NCBI GenBank assembly: GCA_030151565.1
Contig: JASLDM010000002.1
Span: 1-14,121 of the forward strand
Source: Flavobacterium sp.
GTDB taxonomy: Bacteria > Bacteroidota > Bacteroidia > Flavobacteriales > Flavobacteriaceae
Direction of reading: 5' to 3'
DNA length: 14,121 nt
A program made the translations under genes and the position numbers. The notes beneath the pieces are model-generated. The model saw only the letters and a list, made by a program, of their open reading frames with translations, was not told the DNA's origin and made no database searches. Positions 1 through 7,348 of the stretch are shown here, one piece after another. Numbering within the stretch: the stretch's first letter is position 1; each line of letters begins with the position of its first letter.

Positions 1-548
1 GGTATTAAAGTATCTACTATTTTACCTTGATCCCGTAAGTCCAACATGGCAGCTTGGGTAAAGCCAACTACGCCAAATTTAGATGCATTGTATCCGGCGC
101 CTCCAGCAAAGAAATTGATTCCAGCCAAACTCGCAATAGAAATATAATAACCTTGTTGTTCTTTTAATTGTGCTACACTTGCTTTTAACGTGTGAAAAAC
201 ACCGGTTAGATTTGTATCGATCATCGCTTTCCAATCTTCTAATGACAAGCTGTCTACAGAAGCAAATTTCCCCAATCCTGCATTGGCAATCACCACATCT
301 AGTTTACCAAACTTTGAAACGATTTCAGCTACTGCACGGGCTTCATCTTCGTAATTCCGCACATCCGATTGCAATCCTATAATTTGATTTTCTGTTCCAA
401 TGGCTGCTGCAGCCTTTTGGGCTTGCTCTAAATTTCTTCCCGAAATAGCTACTTGAAGTCCTGCTGCTACAAGTGCTTTGGCAATCCCCTGCCCTATTCC
501 TTTAGTTCCTCCGGTGATATAAACCGTTAATCCTTGTATGTTTTTCAT
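1..548 (-). CDS. Short-chain dehydrogenase/reductase, 3' end cut by the window
   Basis: This is an NAD(P)-dependent oxidoreductase of the classical SDR family; its substrate cannot be read from sequence. The visible 182 residues start at the ATG at 548 with MKNIQGLTVYITGG. They hold the Rossmann motif TGGTKGIG (residues 12-19), the structural NAG motif (89-91) and Asn113. The catalytic Ser140, Tyr153 and Lys157 (YNASK) are present with the usual 13-residue Ser-Tyr spacing. The reading frame runs off the left edge, so roughly the last quarter of a typical 240-250 residue SDR is missing. It is divergent from the prolyl peptidase at 728. A TAnnTTTG -7 box (569-576) lies just upstream. Family assignment is certain; the specific reaction is unknown. 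Confidence 0.93.
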   Translation of the reverse strand, partial: MKNIQGLTVYITGGTKGIGQGIAKALVAAGLQVAISGRNLEQAQKAAAAIGTENQIIGLQSDVRNYEDEARAVAEIVSKFGKLDVVIANAGLGKFASVDSLSLEDWKAMIDTNLTGVFHTLKASVAQLKEQQGYYISIASLAGINFFAGGAGYNASKFGVVGFTQAAMLDLRDQGKIVDTLI

Positions 549-568
549 ATCTACGCTTATTAGTTGCT

Positions 569-576
569 CAAATTTA
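569..576 (-). promoter_or_regulatory. Bacteroidota-type -7 box for the left SDR gene
   Basis: Read on the minus strand, the sequence is TAAATTTG, an exact match to the TAnnTTTG box used by the primary Bacteroidota sigma factor. It lies 20 bases before the start codon at 548. I could not find a clear TTTG -33 partner at 19-21 bases, so only the -7 element is supported. Confidence 0.4.
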
Positions 577-592
577 AATATTTAAAAATTAT

Positions 593-687
593 AAGAAGCT
601 TCAATTAACCAATTTTAGTACTCCAAAATACAGATTACTTCTCTATAGGAATGGTTTGTTTTTACAGATAATATTTTGAAGCTTCTT
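593..687. repeat. Paired inverted repeat in a divergent promoter region
   Basis: AAGAAGCTTCAA at 593-604 is the exact reverse complement of TTGAAGCTTCTT at 676-687. Each arm contains the self-palindrome GAAGCTTC. The arms are separated by 71 bases and lie in the 179-base gap between the divergent SDR (start 548) and prolyl peptidase (start 728). This could be a pair of operator half-sites or a long-range cruciform. The sequence match is seen directly; a regulatory role is inference. Confidence 0.5.
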
Positions 688-727
688 GACAATAGTCTAA
701 ATTAGCAAGCTAAAATTAGTTTACTCC

Positions 728-2911
728 ATGAGAAAAATAACCCTTTTTGCTTTTTTGCTCGCTGGTAATTTGTTGTTTGCCCAACGAAATCTAAGTGTTC
801 AAGAAGCTACAATGGAACAATATCGTTCATTTTATCCGCAAACTTTATTTACTACACAATGGCAAACAGACACCGATTTAACGTATTTAAGCGATAATCG
901 TCAAGCGATAATGGTTCGTAATCAAGCAAGTAACTGGGAACCTAACGTTTTAATTGAATTGGCAACGATTCAGCAAGCAGTTACTCAAAAGTTTCCAAAA
1001 GCAACTTTTAAACTGCGCTCTTTTCCAAAACATTCTTGGATAAACAGCACTACCCTGGCCCTTGAAGTAAGTGATGCCACCCATTTATACTTTATGGAAT
1101 ACGACTTGAATACGAAAGAAATCAACCGTAGTATTCGTATTGATAACGAGGCAGAAGCTCCAGTTTTTTCAAGAAATAAAGACTATGTAGCTTGGTTAAA
1201 AGACAATAATATTGTCATAACATCTGCAAAAGGGGCAAGCATTGAAGTGACACAAGATGCTACGCTAGATTTTCTAAACGGAAGCAAAGATACGCACCGA
1301 AACGAATTTGGTATTGATCAAGGGATGTGGTGGAGTCCCAAGCAAGATCAGTTGCTATACTACCGCAAAGATCAAAGTATGGTTTCGGATTATCCTTTGG
1401 TTGACTTTGGTTCTCGTGTGGCATCGGTTAAAAACATCAAATATCCAATGGCAGGCATGCAAAGTGAGCAAGTGAGTTTGGTGGTTTATGACGTGTATAC
1501 GGGCAAACAAGTAACTTTGCAAACCGGAACGCCTGTGGATCAGTTTTTAACCATGGTTACTTGGGATCCTTCTGGAAATTATATTTATGTAGGTGTTTTA
1601 AATCGAGAGCAAAATCACTTAAAACTCAATCAATACAACGCTGCAACCGGAGCTTTTGAAAAAACCTTATTTGAAGAAAAAGCGACTACTTATACGGAAC
1701 CTTCACACCATTTGTTTTTCAATCCTAAAAATGACAAAGAATTTATAACGTTATCTGAAAAAGACGGATATCGTCAAGCGTATTTATACAATACGGATGG
1801 TAAACTGCAACAGAAATTAGGTTTTAACGACGTTGTGGTAAAAGAAATCTTGGGGTATGATAAAGAAGGAAAAAACTGGTATTATATCGGTACGGCCAAT
1901 CAAGGTTTAGATCGCTTGCTTTATAAAGTAAACCTGAAAAAAGGGAAAACCGAAGTAGTTACTACCGACTCAGGAACGCATAAAACAATTCTAAATCCGT
2001 CTAAAACAGCATTTATAGATCAGTTTAGCAATGTAGAAACGCCCAATATTTTTACGGTGAAAACGCTTAATAAGGATCATGAGGTAAAACTATTAGAGGC
2101 TAAGGATCCGTATAAGGGAGTTATTGATATGCCAAAAATGGAATTGGTAACAATTACAGCTGCTGATGGTAAAACACCATTAAACGGACGTATTATTTAT
2201 CCAACCAATTTTGATGAAACCAAGAAATATCCCGTTATGGTGTATGTATATGGTGGGCCTCACGCACAACTTATTCAAAACAATTGGCTTGCGGGCGCTT
2301 CGTTGTTCTTTCATTATATGGCACAACAAGGTTATGTTGTGTTTACGGTAGACAACCGAGGTAGTGATAGCCGTGGACGTGATTTCGAACACGTAATTCA
2401 CCGTCAATTGGGACAAAATGAAATGGCAGATCAATTGGCCGGAGTAGCTTATTTAAAGACTAAATCTTTTGTAGATGCTGATAAAATTGGTGTTTATGGC
2501 TGGAGCTTCGGTGGTTTTATGACCACAACTCTTTCTATTCATCATCCAGAAATATTTAAAGTTGGTGTAGCTGGTGGACCTGTAATGGATTGGAAGTATT
2601 ACGAGATTATGTATGGAGAACGTTATATGGACATGCCGCAAGAAAATCCTGAAGGCTATGAGAAAACAAGTTTAATCAACAAAGCAGATCGTTTGGAGAA
2701 CAAACTATTGATTATTCATGGTGCGCAAGACCCAGTTGTAGTACAGCAACATTCTATGGACTTTGTAGAAGCGTGTATCAAAGCAGGTAAGCAAGTAGAT
2801 TATTTCTTGTATCCTACCCACGAACACAATGTAATGGGGCCTGATCGCGTACATTTAAATCAAAAAATAGCCGATTATTTCTTCTTGCATTTAGCTGCAC
2901 CTAGAAAATAA
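728..2911 (+). CDS. ptpA: Prolyl tripeptidyl peptidase-like S9B (DPP-IV family) serine peptidase
   Basis: This secreted exopeptidase is expected to release short N-terminal peptides ending after proline, feeding peptide catabolism in the periplasm or at the surface. Residues 1-19 (MRKITLFAFLLAGNLLFAQ) are a Sec signal peptide. An eight-bladed beta-propeller region (about 40-460) precedes an alpha/beta-hydrolase domain (about 470-725). The catalytic triad is Ser593 (GWSFGG), Asp668 (GAQDPV) and His700 (THEHNV). The triad spacing (75 and 32 residues) equals that I recall for Porphyromonas gingivalis PtpA (Ser603, Asp678, His710). Glu193 (NEFGI) and Glu626 (YYEIMYG) correspond to the two glutamates that bind the substrate amino terminus there. 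The length, 727 residues, is also close. Dipeptidyl rather than tripeptidyl release cannot be excluded. There is no type IX secretion tail. The gene is monocistronic and ends at a strong terminator. Confidence 0.9.
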   Translation: MRKITLFAFLLAGNLLFAQRNLSVQEATMEQYRSFYPQTLFTTQWQTDTDLTYLSDNRQAIMVRNQASNWEPNVLIELATIQQAVTQKFPKATFKLRSFPKHSWINSTTLALEVSDATHLYFMEYDLNTKEINRSIRIDNEAEAPVFSRNKDYVAWLKDNNIVITSAKGASIEVTQDATLDFLNGSKDTHRNEFGIDQGMWWSPKQDQLLYYRKDQSMVSDYPLVDFGSRVASVKNIKYPMAGMQSEQVSLVVYDVYTGKQVTLQTGTPVDQFLTMVTWDPSGNYIYVGVLNREQNHLKLNQYNAATGAFEKTLFEEKATTYTEPSHHLFFNPKNDKEFITLSEKDGYRQAYLYNTDGKLQQKLGFNDVVVKEILGYDKEGKNWYYIGTANQGLDRLLYKVNLKKGKTEVVTTDSGTHKTILNPSKTAFIDQFSNVETPNIFTVKTLNKDHEVKLLEAKDPYKGVIDMPKMELVTITAADGKTPLNGRIIYPTNFDETKKYPVMVYVYGGPHAQLIQNNWLAGASLFFHYMAQQGYVVFTVDNRGSDSRGRDFEHVIHRQLGQNEMADQLAGVAYLKTKSFVDADKIGVYGWSFGGFMTTTLSIHHPEIFKVGVAGGPVMDWKYYEIMYGERYMDMPQENPEGYEKTSLINKADRLENKLLIIHGAQDPVVVQQHSMDFVEACIKAGKQVDYFLYPTHEHNVMGPDRVHLNQKIADYFFLHLAAPRK

Positions 2912-2917
2912 AGCAAT

Positions 2918-2948
2918 AAAAAAGGAAGTCCGAGGACTTCCTTTTTTT
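2918..2948. terminator. Bidirectional Rho-independent terminator
   Basis: A perfect 8-bp stem GGAAGTCC/GGACTTCC (2924-2931 and 2934-2941) with a two-base GA spacer is flanked by six A on the left and seven T on the right. It is therefore a terminator on both strands. It sits in the 54-base gap between the convergent peptidase and transaldolase genes. Confidence 0.9.
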
Positions 2949-2965
2949 ATACAAGTACAAGAAAA

Positions 2966-3622
2966 TTAATTATTTCCTTTTGCGTAATCTGCTAAAAACT
3001 GCGCCAATCCACTATCTGTAAGTGGGTGTTTCAACAATCCTAAGATAGCTGATAAAGGGCCAGTCATTACGTCAGCACCAATTTTAGCACAGTTTACAAT
3101 ATGCATCGTATGACGCACAGAAGCTGCTAAAATCTCGGTTGTGAATCCGTAGTTGTCATAAATTTGACGAATCTCTTGAATCAACAGCAAACCATCAGTT
3201 GAAATATCATCCAAACGACCGATAAAAGGCGATACATAAGTAGCTCCTGCTTTTGCAGCTAATAAGGCTTGTCCTGCAGAAAACACAAGTGTTACATTTG
3301 TTTTGATTCCTTTAGAAGAAAAATATTTACACGCTTTAATTCCATCTTGAGTCATCGGTAATTTTACCACAATTTGGTTGTGTAAAGCAGCCAAAGCTTC
3401 TCCTTCTTTTACCATGCCTTCATAATCCGTAGCAATAACTTCAGCGCTTACATCTCCATCTACCAACGAACAAAACGTTTCGTAGTGTTTTAAGATGTTT
3501 TCTGCTCCCGTAATTCCTTCTTTAGCCATTAGAGATGGGTTTGTTGTAACTCCGTCCAATACGCCAAGCGCCTCTGCTTCTTTAATCTGTGCTAAGTTAG
3601 CCGTGTCGATAAAAAATTTCAT
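2966..3622 (-). CDS. Transaldolase (small, TalC/fructose-6-phosphate aldolase-like family)
   Basis: This cytosolic enzyme of the non-oxidative pentose phosphate pathway transfers a dihydroxyacetone unit between sugar phosphates. The 218-residue protein matches the short transaldolase subfamily, which forms decamers. It starts MKFFIDTANLAQIKEA, carries GVTTNPSL (24-31), and has the Schiff-base lysine Lys87 in IVVKLPMT. Two positions separate true transaldolases from the fructose-6-phosphate aldolases. Residue 61 is Glu (SAEV) where aldolases have Gln, and residue 133 is Phe (SPFIGRL) where aldolases have Tyr. Both point to transaldolase activity. The upstream SDR on the same strand ends 84 bases away. 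A TAnnTTTG box lies in that gap, so the gene is probably transcribed on its own. Confidence 0.92.
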   Translation of the reverse strand: MKFFIDTANLAQIKEAEALGVLDGVTTNPSLMAKEGITGAENILKHYETFCSLVDGDVSAEVIATDYEGMVKEGEALAALHNQIVVKLPMTQDGIKACKYFSSKGIKTNVTLVFSAGQALLAAKAGATYVSPFIGRLDDISTDGLLLIQEIRQIYDNYGFTTEILAASVRHTMHIVNCAKIGADVMTGPLSAILGLLKHPLTDSGLAQFLADYAKGNN

Positions 3623-3653
3623 AGTTATAAATGATATTATGTTGTTCTGTTTT

Positions 3654-3661
3654 CAAAAATA
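3654..3661 (-). promoter_or_regulatory. Bacteroidota-type -7 box for the transaldolase gene
   Basis: The minus-strand sequence is TATTTTTG, matching TAnnTTTG, 31 bases before the ATG at 3622. No good TTTG is visible at the -33 position, so the call rests on the -7 element and its placement in the gap. Confidence 0.4.
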
Positions 3662-3706
3662 CAATTAATAAATTACATCTTCCTATTTTTAAAAGGAGCT
3701 TAAAAT

Positions 3707-4519
3707 TTATTTTACCTTGATGTTGTAATGTTTCATCAGCAGCTTTTCATAAGTTTTACTCGGTAATACTTTCTTTAAGAAAAGGGAAAATTTCTGCAAA
3801 GGTGCTCCTACTTTATAGCGAACTTTAGGTTTGTCTGTCTGAATGATTTTATAGATTGCCCGAGCCATTTCTTTAGGATCGCCACCAGCATCCACATGTT
3901 CGTCCATCATATCTAAAGACATCTGATAAACTTCTTTATAAGGCGAGTTTTCTAAAACAGGTGCGTGATAACGTCCCGCTGCAATATTTGTAGCAAAATC
4001 GCCAGGAGCCACATTGGTTACTTCAATACCAAAAGGCATCACTTCCATGCGCAAGGCTTCTGTGATCAGTTCCAAGGCCCCTTTTGAAGAGGAATAAATG
4101 CCGCGATAAGGCAACCCCATATAACCAGCAATCGAGGTGACATTGACAATCAATCCTTTCCCTTGCTGACGCATTTGCGGCAATACTGATTTAATCACTT
4201 CTATCGGGCCAAATACATTGGTGTTGAAATTATTGATTATTTCAGAAGTAGGAAGTTCTTCAATAGGCCCTGTTACTCCTACTCCAGCATTGTTAATCAA
4301 TACATCCAAACGTCCTTCGCGTTCTAATACCGTGGCTACTGCCTGATCTATGGTGCTGCGATCACGTACGTCCAAAGCAACTAAAGGAAATTTGCTATCC
4401 GTAATCCGATCGGGATTTCTACTTGTTCCATAAATTGTAAACCCTTTTTCTAAAAGATATTCACCAACCGACTTTCCAATTCCAGAAGATCCTCCGGTAA
4501 TCAAGACTACTTTTTTCAT
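3707..4519 (-). CDS. Short-chain dehydrogenase/reductase
   Basis: This is a classical SDR oxidoreductase of 270 residues with unknown substrate. Motifs in order are TGGSSGIG (8-15), an Arg34 in GTSRN, NNAG (76-79), Asn101, Ser129, and Tyr142-Lys146 (YSSSK). The arginine after the second beta strand suggests a preference for NADP(H). The long C-terminal tail (about 190-270) with basic KVGAPLQKFSLFLKKVLP resembles the retinol dehydrogenase/17-beta-HSD-like bacterial branch and may contact the membrane. The gene is transcribed divergently from the M28 peptidase and has a -7 box 20 bases upstream. It is only distantly related to the SDR at the left edge, so the two do not look like a recent duplication. 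Confidence 0.93.
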   Translation of the reverse strand: MKKVVLITGGSSGIGKSVGEYLLEKGFTIYGTSRNPDRITDSKFPLVALDVRDRSTIDQAVATVLEREGRLDVLINNAGVGVTGPIEELPTSEIINNFNTNVFGPIEVIKSVLPQMRQQGKGLIVNVTSIAGYMGLPYRGIYSSSKGALELITEALRMEVMPFGIEVTNVAPGDFATNIAAGRYHAPVLENSPYKEVYQMSLDMMDEHVDAGGDPKEMARAIYKIIQTDKPKVRYKVGAPLQKFSLFLKKVLPSKTYEKLLMKHYNIKVK

Positions 4520-4538
4520 CGTGCTTTTTAATTTGCCA

Positions 4539-4546
4539 CAAAGATA
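4539..4546 (-). promoter_or_regulatory. Bacteroidota-type -7 box for the SDR at 3707-4519
   Basis: The minus-strand sequence is TATCTTTG, an exact TAnnTTTG match, placed 19 bases before the ATG at 4519. The -33 region is T-rich but lacks an exact TTTG. Confidence 0.45.
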
Positions 4547-4572
4547 GCATTATGATTCTTAAAAAGTAAAAA

Positions 4573-4604
4573 TTGAACATTTGAAAAGATGTTTCTTATA
4601 TTTA
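4573..4604 (+). promoter_or_regulatory. Probable promoter of the M28 peptidase operon
   Basis: A TATATTTA sequence (4597-4604) differs from TAnnTTTG only at the last base. A TTGA at about 4573-4576 lies 20 bases upstream, near the expected -33 position. The start codon follows 19 bases later, after an A-rich leader typical of Bacteroidota. Both boxes are imperfect. Confidence 0.35.
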
Positions 4605-4623
4605 CAGTCTAAAAACAAAAAAT

Positions 4624-5643
4624 ATGAAATTTTCTCCCCTAAGTCTTTTAGGTTTATTAGGTGTACTGAGTTTAGGTTCTTGTAGCTCCTCTTCTTTATT
4701 TGTAAAACCTGATGTAAATTACGCCTACCTTTTGGAGCGTGATACCCTTAAAAAAAACTTATACACCTTAGCTTCGGAAGCTTACGAAGGACGTAAAACA
4801 GGTGAAAAAGGACAGAAAATGGCTGCGGACTTCATAGCCAATCATTATAAAAAACTTGGTATCGCTTATCCTAAAGGCGCTTCAAGCTATTTTCAAGAAG
4901 TACCTGCTTCGTTTATGAAGAGCGTGTTTGGACCTGCTTTAAAAGATAGCGAAAATGTATGGGCGTATATTGAGGGAAGTGAAAAACCAGTAGAGGTTTT
5001 AGTGATTTCAGCACATTATGACCATATGGGCTATATGAATGGCACATTATACCCTGGAGCTGATGATAATGGTTCCGGTACGGTAGCTGTCATGGAGATT
5101 GCGAGACTTTTTCAGGAAGCGGTTAATCACGGCTTGCGTCCAAAGCGCTCTATCCTATTCTTGCATCTTACGGGAGAAGAATTTGGACTTCATGGTTCAA
5201 GATATTATGTGGAGCATCCTGTTTTTCCATTGGCAAATACAATTGCTAACCTTAACATAGATATGATTGGGCGTCGAAGCTATGAATATAAAGGGACGGA
5301 TGATTATGTGTTTTTGGTTGGATCGGATCGTTTGAGTACGGATTTACATTTAATTTCTGAAGCTGCAAATGAAAATTCAGTAAAACTGAAACTAGATTAC
5401 ACGTTTAATGCTGAAAATGAACCGCAGCAGATTTATTACCGTTCCGATCATTATAATTTTGCTAAGAATAATATTCCTGCAATTTTTTACTATAATGGTG
5501 CGCATTTGGATTACCATCAACCAACGGATACCGCAGATAAAATAGACTATGATTTATTGTTAAAACGCAGTCAATTGATATTTACTACAGCGTGGTCGTT
5601 AAGCAATGTTGATGAAAGACCTCAAGTAAATAAGGCACAATGA
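4624..5643 (+). CDS. M28 family zinc aminopeptidase, lipoprotein
   Basis: This is a co-catalytic two-zinc exopeptidase, probably releasing N-terminal amino acids from peptides in the cell envelope. The start gives a lipoprotein signal peptide with lipobox LGSC, so Cys20 is the expected lipidated residue. It is followed by SSSS rather than an acidic export tag, which suggests it stays facing the periplasm. All five M28 metal ligands are visible: His131 (AHYDH), Asp147 (GADDNGSG), Glu186 (TGEE), Asp213 (NIDMIG) and His298 (DYHQP). Glu185 is the catalytic base. The 339-residue length fits a minimal M28 domain without a PA insertion. Its stop codon overlaps the start of the next gene as ATGA. Substrate is not predictable. 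Confidence 0.94.
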   Translation: MKFSPLSLLGLLGVLSLGSCSSSSLFVKPDVNYAYLLERDTLKKNLYTLASEAYEGRKTGEKGQKMAADFIANHYKKLGIAYPKGASSYFQEVPASFMKSVFGPALKDSENVWAYIEGSEKPVEVLVISAHYDHMGYMNGTLYPGADDNGSGTVAVMEIARLFQEAVNHGLRPKRSILFLHLTGEEFGLHGSRYYVEHPVFPLANTIANLNIDMIGRRSYEYKGTDDYVFLVGSDRLSTDLHLISEAANENSVKLKLDYTFNAENEPQQIYYRSDHYNFAKNNIPAIFYYNGAHLDYHQPTDTADKIDYDLLLKRSQLIFTTAWSLSNVDERPQVNKAQ

Positions 5644-5921
5644 AACCTATAAAGATATTCGATATCGTTATTTTTAGTTTAAGCGCAACAAACATGATTT
5701 TATGGTTGTTGCGCGCAAACTATAGCGCCTACCTCTATCAGGAGAATGAAATTAATGCTTATTTCACTTCTTTGTTTTACCCTATGGTTATAGCGCTTTT
5801 TTTATTGCCAACTATTATTGTTGCGCGTACCTATAAGAAACGCGTTTCTTTACTTTCTTATCCTTTCTTTTCGTTGTTGTTCTGCTTTATAACATTAGCC
5901 GTTATTTTCTACAAAAACTAA
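5640..5921 (+). CDS. Small hypothetical inner-membrane protein
   Basis: I do not recognise this 93-residue protein. It has three likely transmembrane helices (about 6-24, 42-62 and 70-91), with basic residues (ARTYKKR) between the second and third. Its ATG overlaps the stop codon of the M28 peptidase as ATGA, which argues strongly for a real, translationally coupled gene. No catalytic or binding motif is visible. By position it may assist or be co-regulated with the peptidase, but that is inference only. Confidence 0.75.
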   Translation: MKPIKIFDIVIFSLSATNMILWLLRANYSAYLYQENEINAYFTSLFYPMVIALFLLPTIIVARTYKKRVSLLSYPFFSLLFCFITLAVIFYKN

Positions 5922-6493
5922 CACCTTGTTTGGAGCTTTTTTTAAAAGGCTAAGCGTAGAAAATGATAGTTTTTTTAAGATAAAAGAAACGGTATTAGAC
6001 TTGGTGTTGTGCGCTTTTTCTTTCTCTAGTACTGCAAATAGTGATTTATAATTTCTTAGTGATTTAATCGTATTCAGGTCGTAATTAAAACATATAAAAC
6101 TCCTACTCAAACCTGCTTCAACCCTAAGTCAGCCTTGGTTTAAACGTATCTTGTACCACACATCCACCACATTCGTACCAGATACCTACCGAAAAAAAGC
6201 TAATTTCCGAGTGTCTGTGGTACTTCGTCGGTAGGTGTCTCGAACAAGTGCTGTCTAAAAGTACTACACGAACTATCTACAAGTCGTTTTAAATCAAAGT
6301 AAAGTAAAGCGGTGAGCTTGTAAAACTAGGAGATTGATTCAGTTTCTAAAAAAGAATTGCTTCCTTTTTAGATTTGCCAAACTTTATGCCTAACTTTTTA
6401 GATCGATCGGTTTTAACTCGCAACAGCTTCCGATTGCTTGAGGAGGTATGTAATCTTTAATTTTTGCAACGGCACATTGTGCTTGGCTGATAG
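5922..6493. other. Long intergenic region without a supported gene
   Basis: No convincing gene lies in these 572 bases. The left part (5922-6110) is AT-rich. It contains a 10-base direct repeat, TAGTGATTTA, beginning near 6040 and again near 6058. The only open frame there is a 71-codon minus-strand frame with a TTG start that overlaps the end of the membrane protein gene. The middle part (about 6139-6293) is visibly richer in G and C and holds several interleaved inverted repeats, listed separately. The right part has a small T/A-rich hairpin near 6345-6372 and a GCAC-ATT-GTGC hairpin near 6472-6482, just after the pentapeptide gene. It could hold an unannotated structured RNA, regulatory sites or gene remnants. 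Confidence 0.6.
6139..6293. repeat. Cluster of interleaved inverted repeats, possible structured RNA or binding-site array
   Basis: Three inverted repeats cross each other. GTATCTTGTAC at 6146-6156 pairs with GTACCAGATAC at 6175-6185, with one mismatch. GTACCACA at 6153-6160 pairs exactly with TGTGGTAC at 6216-6223. AGATACCTACCGA at 6180-6192 pairs with TCGGTAGGTGTCT at 6228-6240 as 13 base pairs including one G-U. The order makes the last two mutually knotted (A-B-A'-B'), as in a pseudoknot or alternative folds. A related GTACTACACG occurs at 6261-6270. The segment is edged by TTTAAACG (left) and CGTTTTAAA (right). Function is unknown. Confidence 0.45.
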
Positions 6494-7060
6494 TTAGTCA
6501 ATCTTTATTTTTAAATGCTGTACAAGTCCTAAGATGTTGTCTTTGGAAAAGCGTGCTTGATTTAGCGTGTTTTGCGTTCGATCCACACTAAAGTTAGTTG
6601 CTGATCTAAAATCGACCTTGGTAAGGTTTGTTTGATCGAAAATAGCTTGATTTAAGTCCGTTTCTACAAAAGATGAGCCTGTGATGTCAGCTTGAGAGAA
6701 ATCGGCTTGCTGAAGGTTGCAATGCTCAAAAATAAGTCCTTTAACAGGGAGGTCGGTAAAGAGGGCAAAGTTTAGGTTGCAGTTAGTGAAGTGCATACTG
6801 CACAAGAAGTCTTTTATTTTTGTAAAATTAACGCCCATCATTTTACATCCTTCAAACTGTACTGTTCTAAAAGAAGTGTTTGCTACGTTGCAAAGACTAA
6901 AGTTGCAGTTTATAAACTGACATTCTTCAAATTCATAGTTATTTAAAAACGCATTAGAAAAATCGCAGTTCTCAAAAACACAATCTACATATTCAGCTTT
7001 CTCTAGCGGTGTTTCTGCAGCAATGATTCCAGTGTAAGTTTCGTTTTCTATAAATTTCAT
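6494..7060 (-). CDS. Qnr-like pentapeptide-repeat protein
   Basis: The protein is 188 residues when started at the ATG at 7060 (MKFIENETYTG). The frame stays open further upstream, but that extension reads through a tRNA-His gene and is an artefact. Residues of about 24-153 form degenerate pentapeptide repeats of the A(D/N)LXX type. They have central Phe or Leu at five-residue spacing and many Cys (FENCDF, FINCNF, FTNCNL, FEHCNL, DFSQAD), which fold into a right-handed quadrilateral beta-helix. The C-terminal tail (FRSATNFSVDRTQN and QARFSKDNILGLV) is typical of the Bacteroidota branch related to Qnr/McbG, DNA-mimic proteins that protect DNA gyrase. Such a role here is inference. It begins 13 bases past the terminator T-tract of the tRNA-His pair, with no visible promoter of its own. 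Confidence 0.88.
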   Translation of the reverse strand: MKFIENETYTGIIAAETPLEKAEYVDCVFENCDFSNAFLNNYEFEECQFINCNFSLCNVANTSFRTVQFEGCKMMGVNFTKIKDFLCSMHFTNCNLNFALFTDLPVKGLIFEHCNLQQADFSQADITGSSFVETDLNQAIFDQTNLTKVDFRSATNFSVDRTQNTLNQARFSKDNILGLVQHLKIKID

Positions 7061-7073
7061 AATTGTATATAAT

Positions 7074-7107
7074 AAAAAAAGCGATTTACAAAAATGCAAA
7101 TCGCTTT
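7074..7107 (-). terminator. Rho-independent terminator of the tRNA-His pair
   Basis: Read on the minus strand, AAAGCGATTTGCA pairs with TGTAAATCGCTTT through one G-T wobble, around a short T-rich loop. Seven T follow in all (7074-7080). It begins directly at the encoded CCA of the downstream tRNA copy. Its T-tract ends 13 bases before the start codon of the pentapeptide gene. Confidence 0.85.
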
Positions 7108-7109
7108 GG

Positions 7110-7183
<74 letters not shown>

Positions 7184-7208
7184 CGTGTTAAACTTTAGTG
7201 CTTTTTAG

Positions 7209-7282
<74 letters not shown>

Positions 7283-7301
7283 CGTGTCTGTTTAACGAGT
7301 G

Positions 7302-7332
7302 CAAATATAGAGCAATTTCTATTGTTTGCAAA
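7302..7332 (-). promoter_or_regulatory. Promoter of the tRNA-His pair
   Basis: Read on the minus strand, a TTTG -33 box (7329-7332) is followed by a 19-base spacer and a TATATTTG -7 box (7302-7309). This is a full match to the Bacteroidota consensus TTTG-N19-21-TAnnTTTG. Transcription would start near 7295, about 12 bases before the tRNA. It is the best promoter in the window and is placed where strong stable-RNA transcription is expected. Confidence 0.8.
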
Positions 7333-7348
7333 GGTTTTTTAAAAAAAA

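Noticed and set aside
2180..2641. Minus-strand open frames inside the prolyl peptidase gene
   Set aside because: They are opposite-strand shadows of strongly coding sequence, with no family match and no promoter.
5895..6110. A 71-codon minus-strand open frame between the membrane protein and the inverted-repeat cluster
   Set aside because: It needs a TTG start, overlaps the end of the membrane protein gene on the other strand, has low-complexity Lys/Ser/Leu composition and matches no family I know.
6237..6245. GTCTCGAAC shared with the T-arm of tRNA-His, a possible attachment-site remnant of an integrated element
   Set aside because: The match is only 9 bases and does not extend on either side. 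No integrase or other mobile gene lies between it and the tRNAs.
6439..6452. GAGGAGGT directly followed by ATGTAA, resembling a ribosome binding site with a start-stop minimal frame
   Set aside because: There is no spacing between the purine run and the ATG, the frame has a single codon, and genes in this genome do not use Shine-Dalgarno sequences.
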